Shown: positions 36,662 through 45,617 of the stretch, one piece after another
Layout of the letters: each line of letters starts with the position of its first letter
Position numbering within the stretch: position 1 is the first letter of the stretch
Assembly: GCF_000317635.1 (NCBI RefSeq)
Contig: NC_019779.1
Location: forward strand, 248,001 to 312,000
From: Halothece sp. PCC 7418
Lineage (GTDB): Bacteria; Cyanobacteriota; Cyanobacteriia; Cyanobacteriales; Rubidibacteraceae
Direction of reading: 5' to 3'
DNA length: 64,000 bases
Notes under the pieces: model-generated
Databases searched by the model: none
Told to the model about the DNA's origin: nothing
Seen by the model: only the letters and a program-made list of their open reading frames with translations
Position numbers and translations under genes: made by a program

Positions 36662-37921
36662 ATGTCTTTATTCAAGCAGAAATTCAGTCTAAGTCTCTTC
36701 ATCACTGTCACTCTTCTGACAGCTTGTAGTGAGAGTATTCAACAAAGCCTTGCCCCTGATCCAAAACTCCAAGAACAAGAAAATACAACCTCTGAATCCT
36801 CTCCTGAAGAAACTTCTAATGAAGAACCTTCCCCGCAACCTGAAAATCAACCTCAGCAAGAGCCGACCGCGCCCCAACTCTCAGAAGCTGTTCCCGACAA
36901 TATTCCATTATACCCAGACGCAACCTTAACGGGTCAAGAAACCAGTACAGAAACTGAATCGGGTACGATTGAACTAAGGGCGACCAGTGGCATGGACACG
37001 ATTGCCAGTTTTTATGAGCAAGAATTAAGACAGCAAAACTGGGAGATTGTTACGCCTTTTTCTAGTGGTGCAACGATTGGTAAGCGTATTGTTAGGGCGG
37101 AATCGAATACACTAGAACTCAAGGTGACGATTTTTGAAGCCGAGGCTGGAGAAGAAACGAATCAAATCCTAATTGAATATCAACCGCTTACTGAAACCAG
37201 CAGTACCGAAACCTCACCAGAAGAGTCCTCAACTGAAACACCGACCACTCGCACCTTTACCGATTTAGAGCAAACCCCTGACCCCTTACAACCTTATGTG
37301 CAGGATATGGCGCAATTGGGACTTTTAAGCCCTGTTGAGAGTGACAACGCACAGGGAAAGCAGTTTGCACCGAATGAAGTGATTACCCGTCGTACCTTTG
37401 CCCGTTGGCTTTTTAACGCGAATAACCGATTTTATCGCGATCGCGCCAGCCAACAAATTCGCCGAGTCCAACAAGCACCAACCCCTGCTTTTACCGATAT
37501 TTCTCCCTCAGACCCCGACTTTGGCATCATTCAAGGTTTAGCAGAAGCTGGCTTAATTCCGTCTCGTCTCACGGGTGATAGTACTGTTACCCGATTTCGC
37601 CCTGATGCACCCTTAACCCGAGAAACGCTTTTACTCTGGAAAGTTCCCCTCGATACCCGCAGTAATCTCCCCTCTGCAACCGTCAATACAGTTAAGGAAA
37701 CTTGGGGCTTTCAAGATGCGGGAAAAATTGATCCTAAAGCCCTAGGCGCGATCGTTGCTGACTTTTCTAATGGGGAACAATCCACCTTACGGCGGGTGTT
37801 TGGCTATACCCAACTCTTACAACCTGAAAAAGCCGTCACCCGTGCTGAGGCGGCGGCTGCATTATGGTCGTTTGGAACGCAAGGGGAAACAATGACAGCG
37901 AAGGAGTTAACCCAAAACTGA
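36662..37921 (+). CDS. SLH-domain lipoprotein
   Basis: I start it at the ATG at 36662, which gives a lipoprotein signal peptide with lipobox LLTAC; the open frame upstream to 36563 runs through repeat sequence and would bury the signal. Mature residues up to about 75 are Glu/Pro/Ser-rich. A small alpha/beta domain follows (YPDATLTGQETST...MDTIASFYEQELRQQNWEIV), then two SLH-like repeats (FTDLEQTPDPLQPYVQDMAQLGLL and FTDISPSDPDFGIIQGLAEAGLI). SLH domains in cyanobacteria anchor outer-membrane or cell-wall proteins. The last 15 bases overlap the convergent permease gene. Confidence 0.82.
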   Translation: MSLFKQKFSLSLFITVTLLTACSESIQQSLAPDPKLQEQENTTSESSPEETSNEEPSPQPENQPQQEPTAPQLSEAVPDNIPLYPDATLTGQETSTETESGTIELRATSGMDTIASFYEQELRQQNWEIVTPFSSGATIGKRIVRAESNTLELKVTIFEAEAGEETNQILIEYQPLTETSSTETSPEESSTETPTTRTFTDLEQTPDPLQPYVQDMAQLGLLSPVESDNAQGKQFAPNEVITRRTFARWLFNANNRFYRDRASQQIRRVQQAPTPAFTDISPSDPDFGIIQGLAEAGLIPSRLTGDSTVTRFRPDAPLTRETLLLWKVPLDTRSNLPSATVNTVKETWGFQDAGKIDPKALGAIVADFSNGEQSTLRRVFGYTQLLQPEKAVTRAEAAAALWSFGTQGETMTAKELTQN

Positions 37922-39610
37922 TCCCTTGAGGTTTTCTTGTCCAAACAAGGCTTTACTGTTCGATTCTCCTGCTTGTTTCAGTTGGCGCGTCAGTTGCACA
38001 CTGGAACCGATAATGGCGACCCATTGAACCAGTAAGGAGAAGCCAAAAGCAGATGAGTTAATGAGAAATGCAGACAGGGGGAAAAAGGTAAAAGTGATTA
38101 CATCGGGTAGTTGTAGAATGTTGCCAGCAACAGTAGGCACAAACATCAAACTGCTGAGGATAATCATGGCGAAAATGCTTCGTTTCTGGGTTTTCATCAG
38201 CAGCACCAGTTGAGTAATACAAGCATAGACTAAAAAGACACTACCAATCGACAAGAGTCTCACCCCAATCTCAGCCCGTTCATTATTGTTTAAGGGGAAG
38301 AAAACGATCGCTGTAGCAATAATTAAGCAGTTGAGAAGTAAGTTTAGCGTGATCGCCCCAGTTGCTGGACTCTGTTCACCCTGAATTAAATCTACAAAGA
38401 GATTACGACCTGCTTTACTATTTTTTTGATGGCGATATCTTGCCCAATCTTGTAAGGTTTGGCGATGGGGAGAAAGGGCAACAATTAATAACAGAAATCC
38501 CACAAATTCAATCGTGAATAGGATTGGAAAATTGTCTCCGCTTCGGTACTCATTAAAGGTCATAAACCCTAACAAAGAAAGGGTTAAACTAGCACTAACC
38601 CCATAACTCATGGCTTTACTTAAAAGGGTGGCATGGTTATTATGGAAGCGTCGTTTTAAGCCTTGCCAAATCCAATACGTCCACCAGGCATAGTTAACAA
38701 TTAACAGCGCGATCGCGCTGGAAGCAGAGTTCCAAACGGGGAAGTTATACCAATGCAACGTCATCGCATCTTTGAGATTAAAGTAGTCGATGGTATCTAG
38801 GGAATGAGGCGTTTCTCCAACTAAATAAGGTAAGACTTTTCCTGGATAAAAGAGGGTCAACCAATCGGATGGATCATGATTAACCAGAGCATCATTATAT
38901 CCACCTAATGTTGTTAGCCAAAGGAATAAAAAGACAATTCCTGTTCCTAACCAAGATTGAAAACTACCTAAACCAGCCGTCACTAAGCCATAGAGAAGGG
39001 CTGCACTAAAGAAAAAGGCGCAACTTGCCACTACCACTAAATAAAACCCTAAAATTAAGCTGAGGGGAATTTCAGCACTGATTCCAGCGACTAAATGCAG
39101 CGGTAATGCTAATAACATCACTGTATAAATTAAAATCGGAACTCCCAGAATTTTTCCGACCAAAAGATTGGTCACCGAACGAGGACTGAGACGAATAAAA
39201 CTTAAAGTTCCACTTTGTTCCTCTTGAGCAAGATCACTAATTAAAACATACGTTCCTGCTGCTAATAAAACAATTAAAAAAGCAGCCGTTAAAAACGTAA
39301 ATAAATCAAGCCACCACAGGGGCCAATTAACAATTAAATTTCCCGCCGTATCTTCCAAACAATAATTATTCGGAGGATTGTGCATTTGCGCTGCACTTAA
39401 ATCTTTTGCAGGTGGGGTTCCAATACAGTAGCGATTCACTCGATTCGCTACAGAAGGAAGTTCCCCCATAAATCCCAAAAAAATCAACAGTTGGCTTAAT
39501 AAAGATGCGACTATTGCAATGGAAAGATTGCGACCTTTCCAACGTCCTTTGATTTCTCGCACCAGTTGCGGATTCCAGTCACTGATGCGCGATCGCGCGG
39601 ATTCTAGCAT
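37907..39610 (-). CDS. ABC-2 type transporter permease
   Basis: A 567-residue membrane protein with an N-terminal helix followed by a periplasmic loop (residues about 55-100 with paired cysteines), then about eleven further helices. The cytoplasmic LAQEEQSGTLSFIRLSPRSVTNLLVGKI motif near 130-157 is typical of ABC-2 permeases of the ABC exporter class. The matching ATPase is almost certainly the gene at 40384-41331 on the same strand, from which it is separated by a Uma2 gene on the opposite strand. Its substrate is unknown. Confidence 0.82.
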   Translation of the reverse strand: MLESARSRISDWNPQLVREIKGRWKGRNLSIAIVASLLSQLLIFLGFMGELPSVANRVNRYCIGTPPAKDLSAAQMHNPPNNYCLEDTAGNLIVNWPLWWLDLFTFLTAAFLIVLLAAGTYVLISDLAQEEQSGTLSFIRLSPRSVTNLLVGKILGVPILIYTVMLLALPLHLVAGISAEIPLSLILGFYLVVVASCAFFFSAALLYGLVTAGLGSFQSWLGTGIVFLFLWLTTLGGYNDALVNHDPSDWLTLFYPGKVLPYLVGETPHSLDTIDYFNLKDAMTLHWYNFPVWNSASSAIALLIVNYAWWTYWIWQGLKRRFHNNHATLLSKAMSYGVSASLTLSLLGFMTFNEYRSGDNFPILFTIEFVGFLLLIVALSPHRQTLQDWARYRHQKNSKAGRNLFVDLIQGEQSPATGAITLNLLLNCLIIATAIVFFPLNNNERAEIGVRLLSIGSVFLVYACITQLVLLMKTQKRSIFAMIILSSLMFVPTVAGNILQLPDVITFTFFPLSAFLINSSAFGFSLLVQWVAIIGSSVQLTRQLKQAGESNSKALFGQENLKGSVLG

Positions 39611-39781
39611 ATCAACAACAACTCCTTATTGCTTTCTCGTTATGACCGAGCGTTAGACTACCCTAACCATGGACACTTGACCATCTGTCCCACTGCTTGC
39701 GGTCGTTATAGAATTGGCTTCAGTATAGCTCGTTTCAACTTTGACAACGAATAATCTTAGTTAAGTTATTGAGTTAACATA

Positions 39782-40387
39782 ATGATTAATTCGTATTTCA
39801 ACTTGAAGAAAATGGTTACAACAACTCCTCATTACACTCCCCAAGAATACTTAGAGTTAGAAGAAACAACAGAAGAAAGATCTGAATATCGCGATGGAGA
39901 AATTATTCCGATGACGGGCGGAACAACCAACGACAATGAAATCTCACTCAATTTAGCATCTCACTTTAAATTTGGCTTAAGAAAACGTAATTATCGAGTT
40001 TATATTGGCGATATTAAAGTATGGATTCCTCGTTATCGTCAATATACTTATCCTGATGTGATGGTCATCTCCGGTGATCCGATCTATGCAGATCAAGGAA
40101 CAACAACCGTCATGAATCCCATTTTAATTACAGAAGTTTTATCGAACTCGACTAAAAACTATGATCAAGGAGATAAATTCTCCGCTTATCGTTCTATTCC
40201 CGAACTGCAAGAATATATTTTAATTGACCAAACGCGATATCATGTCATGCAATATGTCAAGCAAAATGATCAGCAATGGTTATTAACTGAATATCAAGAT
40301 CAAACCGCAAAAATTGTTTTTGAATCCTTAAAGTTTGAAATCACTTTACTGGATTTGTACGATGGAGTTGATTTCAATCTCGCTTAA
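39782..40387 (+). CDS. Uma2-family (DUF820) putative endonuclease
   Basis: A Uma2 protein of up to 201 residues with a PD-(D/E)xK-like fold: YTPQEYLELEE and YRDGEIIPMTGGT at the N-terminus, YTYPDVMVIS (catalytic Asp), ILITEVLSNSTKNYDQGDKFSAYRSIPELQEYILID (catalytic Glu and downstream basic region). The start could also be the ATG at 39812, which gives the usual family N-terminus. Uma2 genes are highly multiplied in cyanobacteria and their role is unsettled. This one sits opposite in strand between two ABC transporter genes, its stop overlapping the ATPase stop by four bases. Confidence 0.82.
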   Translation: MINSYFNLKKMVTTTPHYTPQEYLELEETTEERSEYRDGEIIPMTGGTTNDNEISLNLASHFKFGLRKRNYRVYIGDIKVWIPRYRQYTYPDVMVISGDPIYADQGTTTVMNPILITEVLSNSTKNYDQGDKFSAYRSIPELQEYILIDQTRYHVMQYVKQNDQQWLLTEYQDQTAKIVFESLKFEITLLDLYDGVDFNLA

Positions 40388-41331
40388 CTGGCTTGTTTAT
40401 GATCCAGTTGTAAAAAGAGTTTTTCTAAATCTTGTTTTTGCGTGTGAAATTCGGTAATTTGAAAGCCTAAATCCAGCAGCGATCGCAGCAATTCTGATTG
40501 ATCATTTTCCGTTCCGCTAAACTCAACTTTAATTTGCTTTTCAGAAGCCATCACTTCATAAGTTTCAACGCCTTGAAATCGCGATAACACTTTTGCTAAT
40601 TCTTCCACTCGATCAACAGTAGAAATGATTAATTCTTGTTGGGGATAACGTTGGTAAAGATCAGCCAAAGAGGTACTTTCGACTAAATACCCTAATTCCA
40701 TAATGCCAATAGATGTACAAAGTTCGGCGAGATCGCTTAAGACATGAGAAGAGATTAAAATCGTCATTCCCGCTTCTTGTAACACTTTAATAATCTCTCG
40801 AAACTGTTGACGAGAAATGGGATCGAGTCCAGAAACAGGTTCGTCTAACAGTAATACAATCGGTTCATGAATAATGGTTCGCGCTAAACTCAACCGTTGA
40901 CGCATTCCTCGGGATAAAGTTGAAATCAGACTTTTGCGCTTCGAGGTCAGTTGAACTAACTCCAACACCTCTTCTAAGCGACGACGGAGTTGCGGTTGAC
41001 GGAGATAATAAAGGCGACCGAAATATTCTAAATAATCCCAAACCGTTAGATCATCATAAAGGGGAAAATCATCAGGAAGATAGCCTAAGCGACGCTTGAG
41101 AGGAAAATAAGAGTGATTAAAGCGTACTGGTTCATCAAACCAATAGACTTCGCCTACTGTTGGTTCTTCTACCCCTGCTAGCATCTGGATGAGTGTGGTT
41201 TTTCCCGCGCCGTTAGGTCCGATTAATCCATAGACTTCTCCACTTTCAATGGTTAAGTCAACATCATAAACCGCTAAAGCGCGATCGTATTGTTTTGTGA
41301 GTCCGCGAGTTTCAATGGCTAAATCGTTCAT
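40384..41331 (-). CDS. ABC transporter ATP-binding protein (ABC-2 exporter type)
   Basis: A 315-residue ATPase with Walker A GPNGAGKTT, signature LSRGMRQRLSLARTI, Walker B VLLLDEPVSGLDP and H-loop ILISSHVLSDLAELC. It closely follows the CcmA/drug-exporter ATPase pattern. The C-terminal tail (about 220-315) is a short regulatory region. I start at the ATG at 41331; a GTG two codons earlier is possible. It is probably the partner of the permease at 37907-39610. Confidence 0.85.
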   Translation of the reverse strand: MNDLAIETRGLTKQYDRALAVYDVDLTIESGEVYGLIGPNGAGKTTLIQMLAGVEEPTVGEVYWFDEPVRFNHSYFPLKRRLGYLPDDFPLYDDLTVWDYLEYFGRLYYLRQPQLRRRLEEVLELVQLTSKRKSLISTLSRGMRQRLSLARTIIHEPIVLLLDEPVSGLDPISRQQFREIIKVLQEAGMTILISSHVLSDLAELCTSIGIMELGYLVESTSLADLYQRYPQQELIISTVDRVEELAKVLSRFQGVETYEVMASEKQIKVEFSGTENDQSELLRSLLDLGFQITEFHTQKQDLEKLFLQLDHKQAS

Positions 41332-41412
41332 GGTCACATTCTAAAGTGAGACATCAAGAATTGATAATGAGGGCACTTTCTGCTCCAATGATAGTCAACT
41401 AATAAGCAAGAA

Positions 41413-43461
41413 ATGACATATTATCGCTGTCAATCAATGTTATTTGCTGATGTTCCTCCTTCTTCCCAACCCGCCCTAGAAACGATTGTTCCCACCCATA
41501 ATCCCGATCAAGTGGCTTTCCTTGAACCGCTAGATCCCATTAACAGTAGAGAAAAAATTACCCATGTTCAAATTCAGGTGCGAGGGGGACAAACCCAACA
41601 GTGGAAAATTGCACAGGGGGAGACCTCCTCTCCTCAAGGGGTGTTGGAAGTGATGGCGGATCGTCAAACTTATAATCCGCAAACACAGGTGATTACAGCA
41701 GAAGGAAATGTGACGGTGCGCTTCGCGCAAGGAGTTTTGGTTGCGGATCAGTTAAAAATTAATACGGAAACTCGGATGGCGGTGGGAACTGGAAATGTCA
41801 GTTTTCAGCGCGGGGAACAAGTTTTAAACGGCGATCGCTTCGAGTACAATTTTCTGCAAGATGAAGGGGTTATTAAAAACGGAAGTGGAGAAGTTTATCA
41901 ACCGACTCTCAGCCGTGATATTTCTTTTGGCTTAAGGGGGAGGAGTGAAGACAATTTACCCCCAACGCCAGTGGAAGATGAACCGATTCAGGATGTGGCG
42001 CAAGAAACCCAATATCAGTTCTCTGTGGGAGGAGGACGCGGAGTAGAAAACTTTTCCTCTCCCGAGACAGGAGGGGGACTGAATCGCTTGCGTTTTGCTG
42101 CGGATGAAATTGTCATTGATGGGGGAAACTGGACAGCCACTAATGTTCGGATTACCAATGATCCCTTTTCACCACCAGAATTAGAACTGCGTGCGGATAC
42201 AGCACAGTTTCGTCAACTGGGTCCCTTACGAGATGAAATTGTGACCTCGGATCAGCGTTTAGTGTTTGATGATGGGTTATCTGTTCCCATTCCCCGTAAC
42301 CGCATTGTTTTAGACCGACGGGAACGATCGCCAGGTCTGGTTGATTTTGGGTTTGATTCTGACGATCGCGGTGGCTTATATCTTGAAAGAGAATTTACCT
42401 TATTTGAAACACCGACCTGGAATTTTCAGGTTACCCCGCAATACTTTGTTCAACAAGCCTTGTTAGATGATTCCATTACCGATGCGGGTGTATTTGGAAT
42501 TGAAGGGGAACTCACTGGACAGTTTAGTCCTCGCACTCGTTTAACCGCACAAGGGGAACTGACAGGGTTTGAAGAGGATGTCTTAGAAGATAACTTACGA
42601 GGAAGTCTGCGTTTACAACAAGCAGTTGGACGAGGAAGCGGACAACATAATCTGAGTTTAGAAGCTAGTTTTCGCGATCGGCTGTTTAATGGGTCTCTGG
42701 GTTTTCAAACGGTTCAAAGCAGTATTGGGGCTGTGATTGCATCTCCCAACTTTACTTTGGGTGAGAGTGGGATTAATTTACGATACCAAGGAGGCGTTCA
42801 GCGCGTTAATGCGGAAACAGATGTGGAAGAATTGCTAGAACCGAACCGCGAAAACGATCGCGTGACTTTGACTCGGTATCAAGCAGCAACTGGGTTAAGT
42901 TGGGAAACCTCTCTCTGGGAAGGGGAAACATTACCCGCAACCGCAGAACAAGGATTACGCTATACCCCCAGTCCCGTTCGTCCCAACCTGCGTTTAGAAA
43001 CAGGAGTCACAGGAGTCACCAGTCTTTACAGTAATGGCGATGACCAAAACTCCCTGAGTTTAAGTTTAGGATTGAACGGACAATTTGGTCACTTCTCCCG
43101 AGAAACCTTAGACTACACCAGTTTTAATATCAGTTATACGCAAGCGATTGGCGATGGCGAATCCCCTTTTGAATTTGATCGGTTGGTGGATCGCAAACGC
43201 CTTTCTTTTGGGGTTCTGCAACAAGTTTATGGTCCCTTTCTCGCGGGAGTTCAAACCTCCATCAATCTGGATGATGGTGACGTGATTAGTAGTAATTTCA
43301 TCCTTGAATACTCTCGTCGCAGTTATAACCTACGCCTCCGCTATAATCCAACGCAAGAAATCGGTTCGGTTTCCATTCGGATTAATGGCTTTAACTGGAA
43401 TGGATCGTCAAATGCGTTTGATCGGGTGCGGTCAGTTGAGGATGGTGTCATTCAGGAGTGA
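41413..43461 (+). CDS. DUF3769 / LptD-like outer-membrane protein
   Basis: A protein of up to 682 residues. Residues about 75-150 form the OstA/LptA-like beta-jellyroll (LEVMADRQTYNPQTQVITAEGNVTVRF, VLVADQLKINTETRMAVGTGNVSF), and residues from about 215 to the end form a beta-barrel-like DUF3769 domain of alternating strands. This is the cyanobacterial counterpart of LptD, which inserts lipopolysaccharide in the outer membrane. No classical signal peptide is seen at the annotated ATG; the true start may be upstream or at the ATG at 41437. Confidence 0.82.
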   Translation: MTYYRCQSMLFADVPPSSQPALETIVPTHNPDQVAFLEPLDPINSREKITHVQIQVRGGQTQQWKIAQGETSSPQGVLEVMADRQTYNPQTQVITAEGNVTVRFAQGVLVADQLKINTETRMAVGTGNVSFQRGEQVLNGDRFEYNFLQDEGVIKNGSGEVYQPTLSRDISFGLRGRSEDNLPPTPVEDEPIQDVAQETQYQFSVGGGRGVENFSSPETGGGLNRLRFAADEIVIDGGNWTATNVRITNDPFSPPELELRADTAQFRQLGPLRDEIVTSDQRLVFDDGLSVPIPRNRIVLDRRERSPGLVDFGFDSDDRGGLYLEREFTLFETPTWNFQVTPQYFVQQALLDDSITDAGVFGIEGELTGQFSPRTRLTAQGELTGFEEDVLEDNLRGSLRLQQAVGRGSGQHNLSLEASFRDRLFNGSLGFQTVQSSIGAVIASPNFTLGESGINLRYQGGVQRVNAETDVEELLEPNRENDRVTLTRYQAATGLSWETSLWEGETLPATAEQGLRYTPSPVRPNLRLETGVTGVTSLYSNGDDQNSLSLSLGLNGQFGHFSRETLDYTSFNISYTQAIGDGESPFEFDRLVDRKRLSFGVLQQVYGPFLAGVQTSINLDDGDVISSNFILEYSRRSYNLRLRYNPTQEIGSVSIRINGFNWNGSSNAFDRVRSVEDGVIQE

Positions 43462-43573
43462 ATTACGGTAAAACGGAATTTGAGATTTCGGTTCGCCTCA
43501 CTGATTCCATCGCGATCTCTTTGCCATGATGAAAATTGAACTAAGAGGTAAAGCAAAGCAGTGTAAACGGTGA

Positions 43574-43590
43574 ATCTCTTTTAGGAGGTG
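43574..43590 (+). promoter_or_regulatory. Hairpin covering the hsp20 ribosome binding site (RNA thermometer candidate)
   Basis: AUCUCU (43574-43579) can pair with GGAGGU (43584-43589), six pairs including two G-U, with a four-base loop UUUA. The Shine-Dalgarno AGGAGGUG (43583-43590) is buried in the stem, eight bases before the ATG. A short temperature-labile stem over the SD is the known arrangement of the Synechocystis hsp17 thermometer. The pairing is seen in the sequence; the function is inferred. Confidence 0.55.
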
Positions 43591-43598
43591 AATGCTGT

Positions 43599-44066
43599 AT
43601 GGCACTTGTACGCTGGAATCCTACGGCTGATATGGATCTTTTCCGTCGTCAAATGGATCGCCTCTTTGATGAAATGACAGGTGAACGTCCATTTGATCTC
43701 CAAGAATGGAATCCTGCGATCGAGCTAAACGATGCTGGGGAAAACCTGATGCTAAAAGCACAACTACCTGGTCTTAGCGAAGATGATATTGATGTCACGG
43801 TTAACCGCGACTCAGTAACCATCAGTGGCGAGTATCGTCACGAAGATCATAGTGAACGCACCTATGGCTCTGAATTCCGCTATGGTAAGTTCAGTCGTAC
43901 CATTGGCTTACCAGTGGGAATCAAGCAAGACCAAGTAGAAGCGGACTATACTAACGGTATTCTCAGCCTGCGTCTCCCGAAAGTGGATGATGCAGTGAAC
44001 CGCAAAGTTAAAATTAACTTAGGTGCTCAGTCTAATCAAGCCATTGCAGGAAGCCAACAGTCCTAA
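43599..44066 (+). CDS. hspA: Small heat-shock protein, Hsp20/alpha-crystallin family
   Basis: A 155-residue small heat-shock chaperone. N-terminal MALVRWNPTADMDLFRRQMDRLFDEM is the usual amphipathic opening. The alpha-crystallin domain spans about residues 40-135 (WNPAIELNDAGENLMLKAQLPGLSEDDIDVTV through YTNGILSLRLPKVDDAVNRKVKI), including the conserved NGILxLxLPK motif. It holds unfolding proteins, and in cyanobacteria also binds thylakoid membranes. It has a strong SD inside a predicted hairpin upstream and a rho-independent terminator downstream, so it is probably monocistronic. Confidence 0.93.
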   Translation: MALVRWNPTADMDLFRRQMDRLFDEMTGERPFDLQEWNPAIELNDAGENLMLKAQLPGLSEDDIDVTVNRDSVTISGEYRHEDHSERTYGSEFRYGKFSRTIGLPVGIKQDQVEADYTNGILSLRLPKVDDAVNRKVKINLGAQSNQAIAGSQQS

Positions 44067-44256
44067 CGGGATCGCCTCTTAGGTAACTGAGTTGTCCCCT
44101 TTCCCCTGTGGAAGGGGGCTTCTTTTCATTCCCATCGATCGCGCAGCGCAGGAGAGAAAACCCATGGTATAATGAACTACCTAAAAGAATAGAGGATCAA
44201 GGTCACGGGTGCAGAACTCGGATCGATGTCGTGGTTTTAAAAAGTAGGCTTAAATT
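44065..44256 (+). promoter_or_regulatory. Probable sqdB promoter: extended -10 TGGTATAAT at 44165-44173
   Basis: A perfect TATAAT (44168-44173) preceded by TG at the extended -10 position lies about 84 bases upstream of the sqdB ATG and downstream of the hspA terminator. No good -35 hexamer is seen, as often tolerated with extended -10 promoters. Confidence 0.5.
44096..44126 (+). terminator. Rho-independent terminator of hspA
   Basis: CCCCTTTCC (44096-44104) pairs with GGAAGGGGG (44110-44118) with a five-base loop, followed by CTTCTTTT. It begins 30 bases after the hspA stop. Confidence 0.8.
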
Positions 44257-45474
44257 ATGAAAGTAGTTATTCTCGGTGGCGATGGCTTTTGCGGATGGCC
44301 CACTTCCCTACATTTGTCGAAAGCAGGTCATGAGGTGATTATTCTAGATAACCTGTCTCGACGCAACATAGACAATGAGTTAGAAGCAGGTTCTCTCACT
44401 CCCGTTTCTCCGATGGGGGTTCGTCTTGCAGCATGGGAAGAAGTCAGTGGTCAGAAAATTGAATTTTACAATCTCGATATTGCACAAGAGTATGATCGCC
44501 TCCTGAAATTACTCTGTGACGAAAAACCAGATGCAATCGTGCATTTCGCAGAACAACGGGCTGCGCCTTATTCTATGAAATCCCCCCGTCATCGCCGTTA
44601 TACTGTAGATAACAACATTAATGCGACTCATAATACACTCTGCGCGATCGCGGAATCGGGATTAGATGTTCATCTGGTTCACCTCGGAACCATGGGCGTT
44701 TATGGCTATGGTACAGCAGGGATGAAAATCCCAGAAGGATATCTCGATATTGAAGTCGTTACTGAGGAAGGACAACGGATTCCCCAACAGATTCTGTATC
44801 CCCCCAATCCTGGTAGTGTCTATCACATGACCAAAACTCAAGATCAGTTATTGTTCGCTTATTACAACAAAAATGATGGCGTTCGCGTCACCGACTTACA
44901 CCAAGGAATTGTTTGGGGAACCGATACCGAAGAAACCAAATTAGATGAACGGTTAATTAATCGCTTTGACTATGATGGGGACTATGGAACGGTTCTCAAT
45001 CGTTTCTTAATGCAAGCTGCAATTGGTTATCCCTTAACCGTCCATGGGACAGGAGGACAAACTCGCGCCTTTATTCATATCCAAAATACGGTTCGCTGTA
45101 TTGAACTGGCGTTGCAATATCCCCCTGAAAAAGGCGAACGGGTCAAAATCTTAAACCAAATGACCGAAACCCACCGCGTTCGCGATTTAGCCAAGCTGAT
45201 TGCCAGTTTAACGAAGAGTGAAGTTGCTTATGTGGAAAATCCCCGTAAAGAAGCAGCAGAAAACGATCTCAAGGTTGATAATAGCTGCTTCCTAGAAATG
45301 GGATTAAAACCAACGACTCTCGCTGAAGGTTTACTTCATGAAGTGACCGAAATTGCTAAAAAATATGCGGATAACGCCGATCTCTCTAAAATTCCTTGCA
45401 CCTCAGTTTGGACAAAAGACCAAAAAGCGGGGATTCCCGAAATGAAAGAGGAAGTTACATCGGGTAATGGTTAG
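44257..45474 (+). CDS. sqdB: UDP-sulfoquinovose synthase
   Basis: SqdB makes UDP-sulfoquinovose from UDP-glucose and sulfite, the head-group donor for the thylakoid lipid SQDG. The 405-residue protein has the NAD-binding Rossmann loop LGGDGFCGWPT (near 5-15), a catalytic TMGVYGYG, YHMTK (Tyr/Lys pair near 190-194), and the long conserved blocks HFAEQRAAPYSMKSP and LHQGIVWGTDTEET, all diagnostic of SQD1. In many cyanobacteria the SQDG glycosyltransferase gene sqdX follows; here it does not. Confidence 0.95.
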   Translation: MKVVILGGDGFCGWPTSLHLSKAGHEVIILDNLSRRNIDNELEAGSLTPVSPMGVRLAAWEEVSGQKIEFYNLDIAQEYDRLLKLLCDEKPDAIVHFAEQRAAPYSMKSPRHRRYTVDNNINATHNTLCAIAESGLDVHLVHLGTMGVYGYGTAGMKIPEGYLDIEVVTEEGQRIPQQILYPPNPGSVYHMTKTQDQLLFAYYNKNDGVRVTDLHQGIVWGTDTEETKLDERLINRFDYDGDYGTVLNRFLMQAAIGYPLTVHGTGGQTRAFIHIQNTVRCIELALQYPPEKGERVKILNQMTETHRVRDLAKLIASLTKSEVAYVENPRKEAAENDLKVDNSCFLEMGLKPTTLAEGLLHEVTEIAKKYADNADLSKIPCTSVWTKDQKAGIPEMKEEVTSGNG

Positions 45475-45576
45475 GGATAGTGTCAATTAGAAAACTGTCA
45501 CCTCAAATTGTCGCTCTCGGGTTAGAGATCGTTATTGTGTAATCAGTGGTGAGTGAGGAGTAATCGAACGGGAAGG

Positions 45577-45617
45577 CTCTAGGGGTCGAAACAAGGCAAG
45601 ACTCCCTAGAGTCTTTT
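45577..45617 (+). terminator. Rho-independent terminator of sqdB
   Basis: CTCTAGGG (45577-45584) pairs with CCCTAGAG (45604-45611) around a 19-base loop that can itself pair partly, followed by TCTTTT. It lies just before the convergent rsmG stop. Confidence 0.7.
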
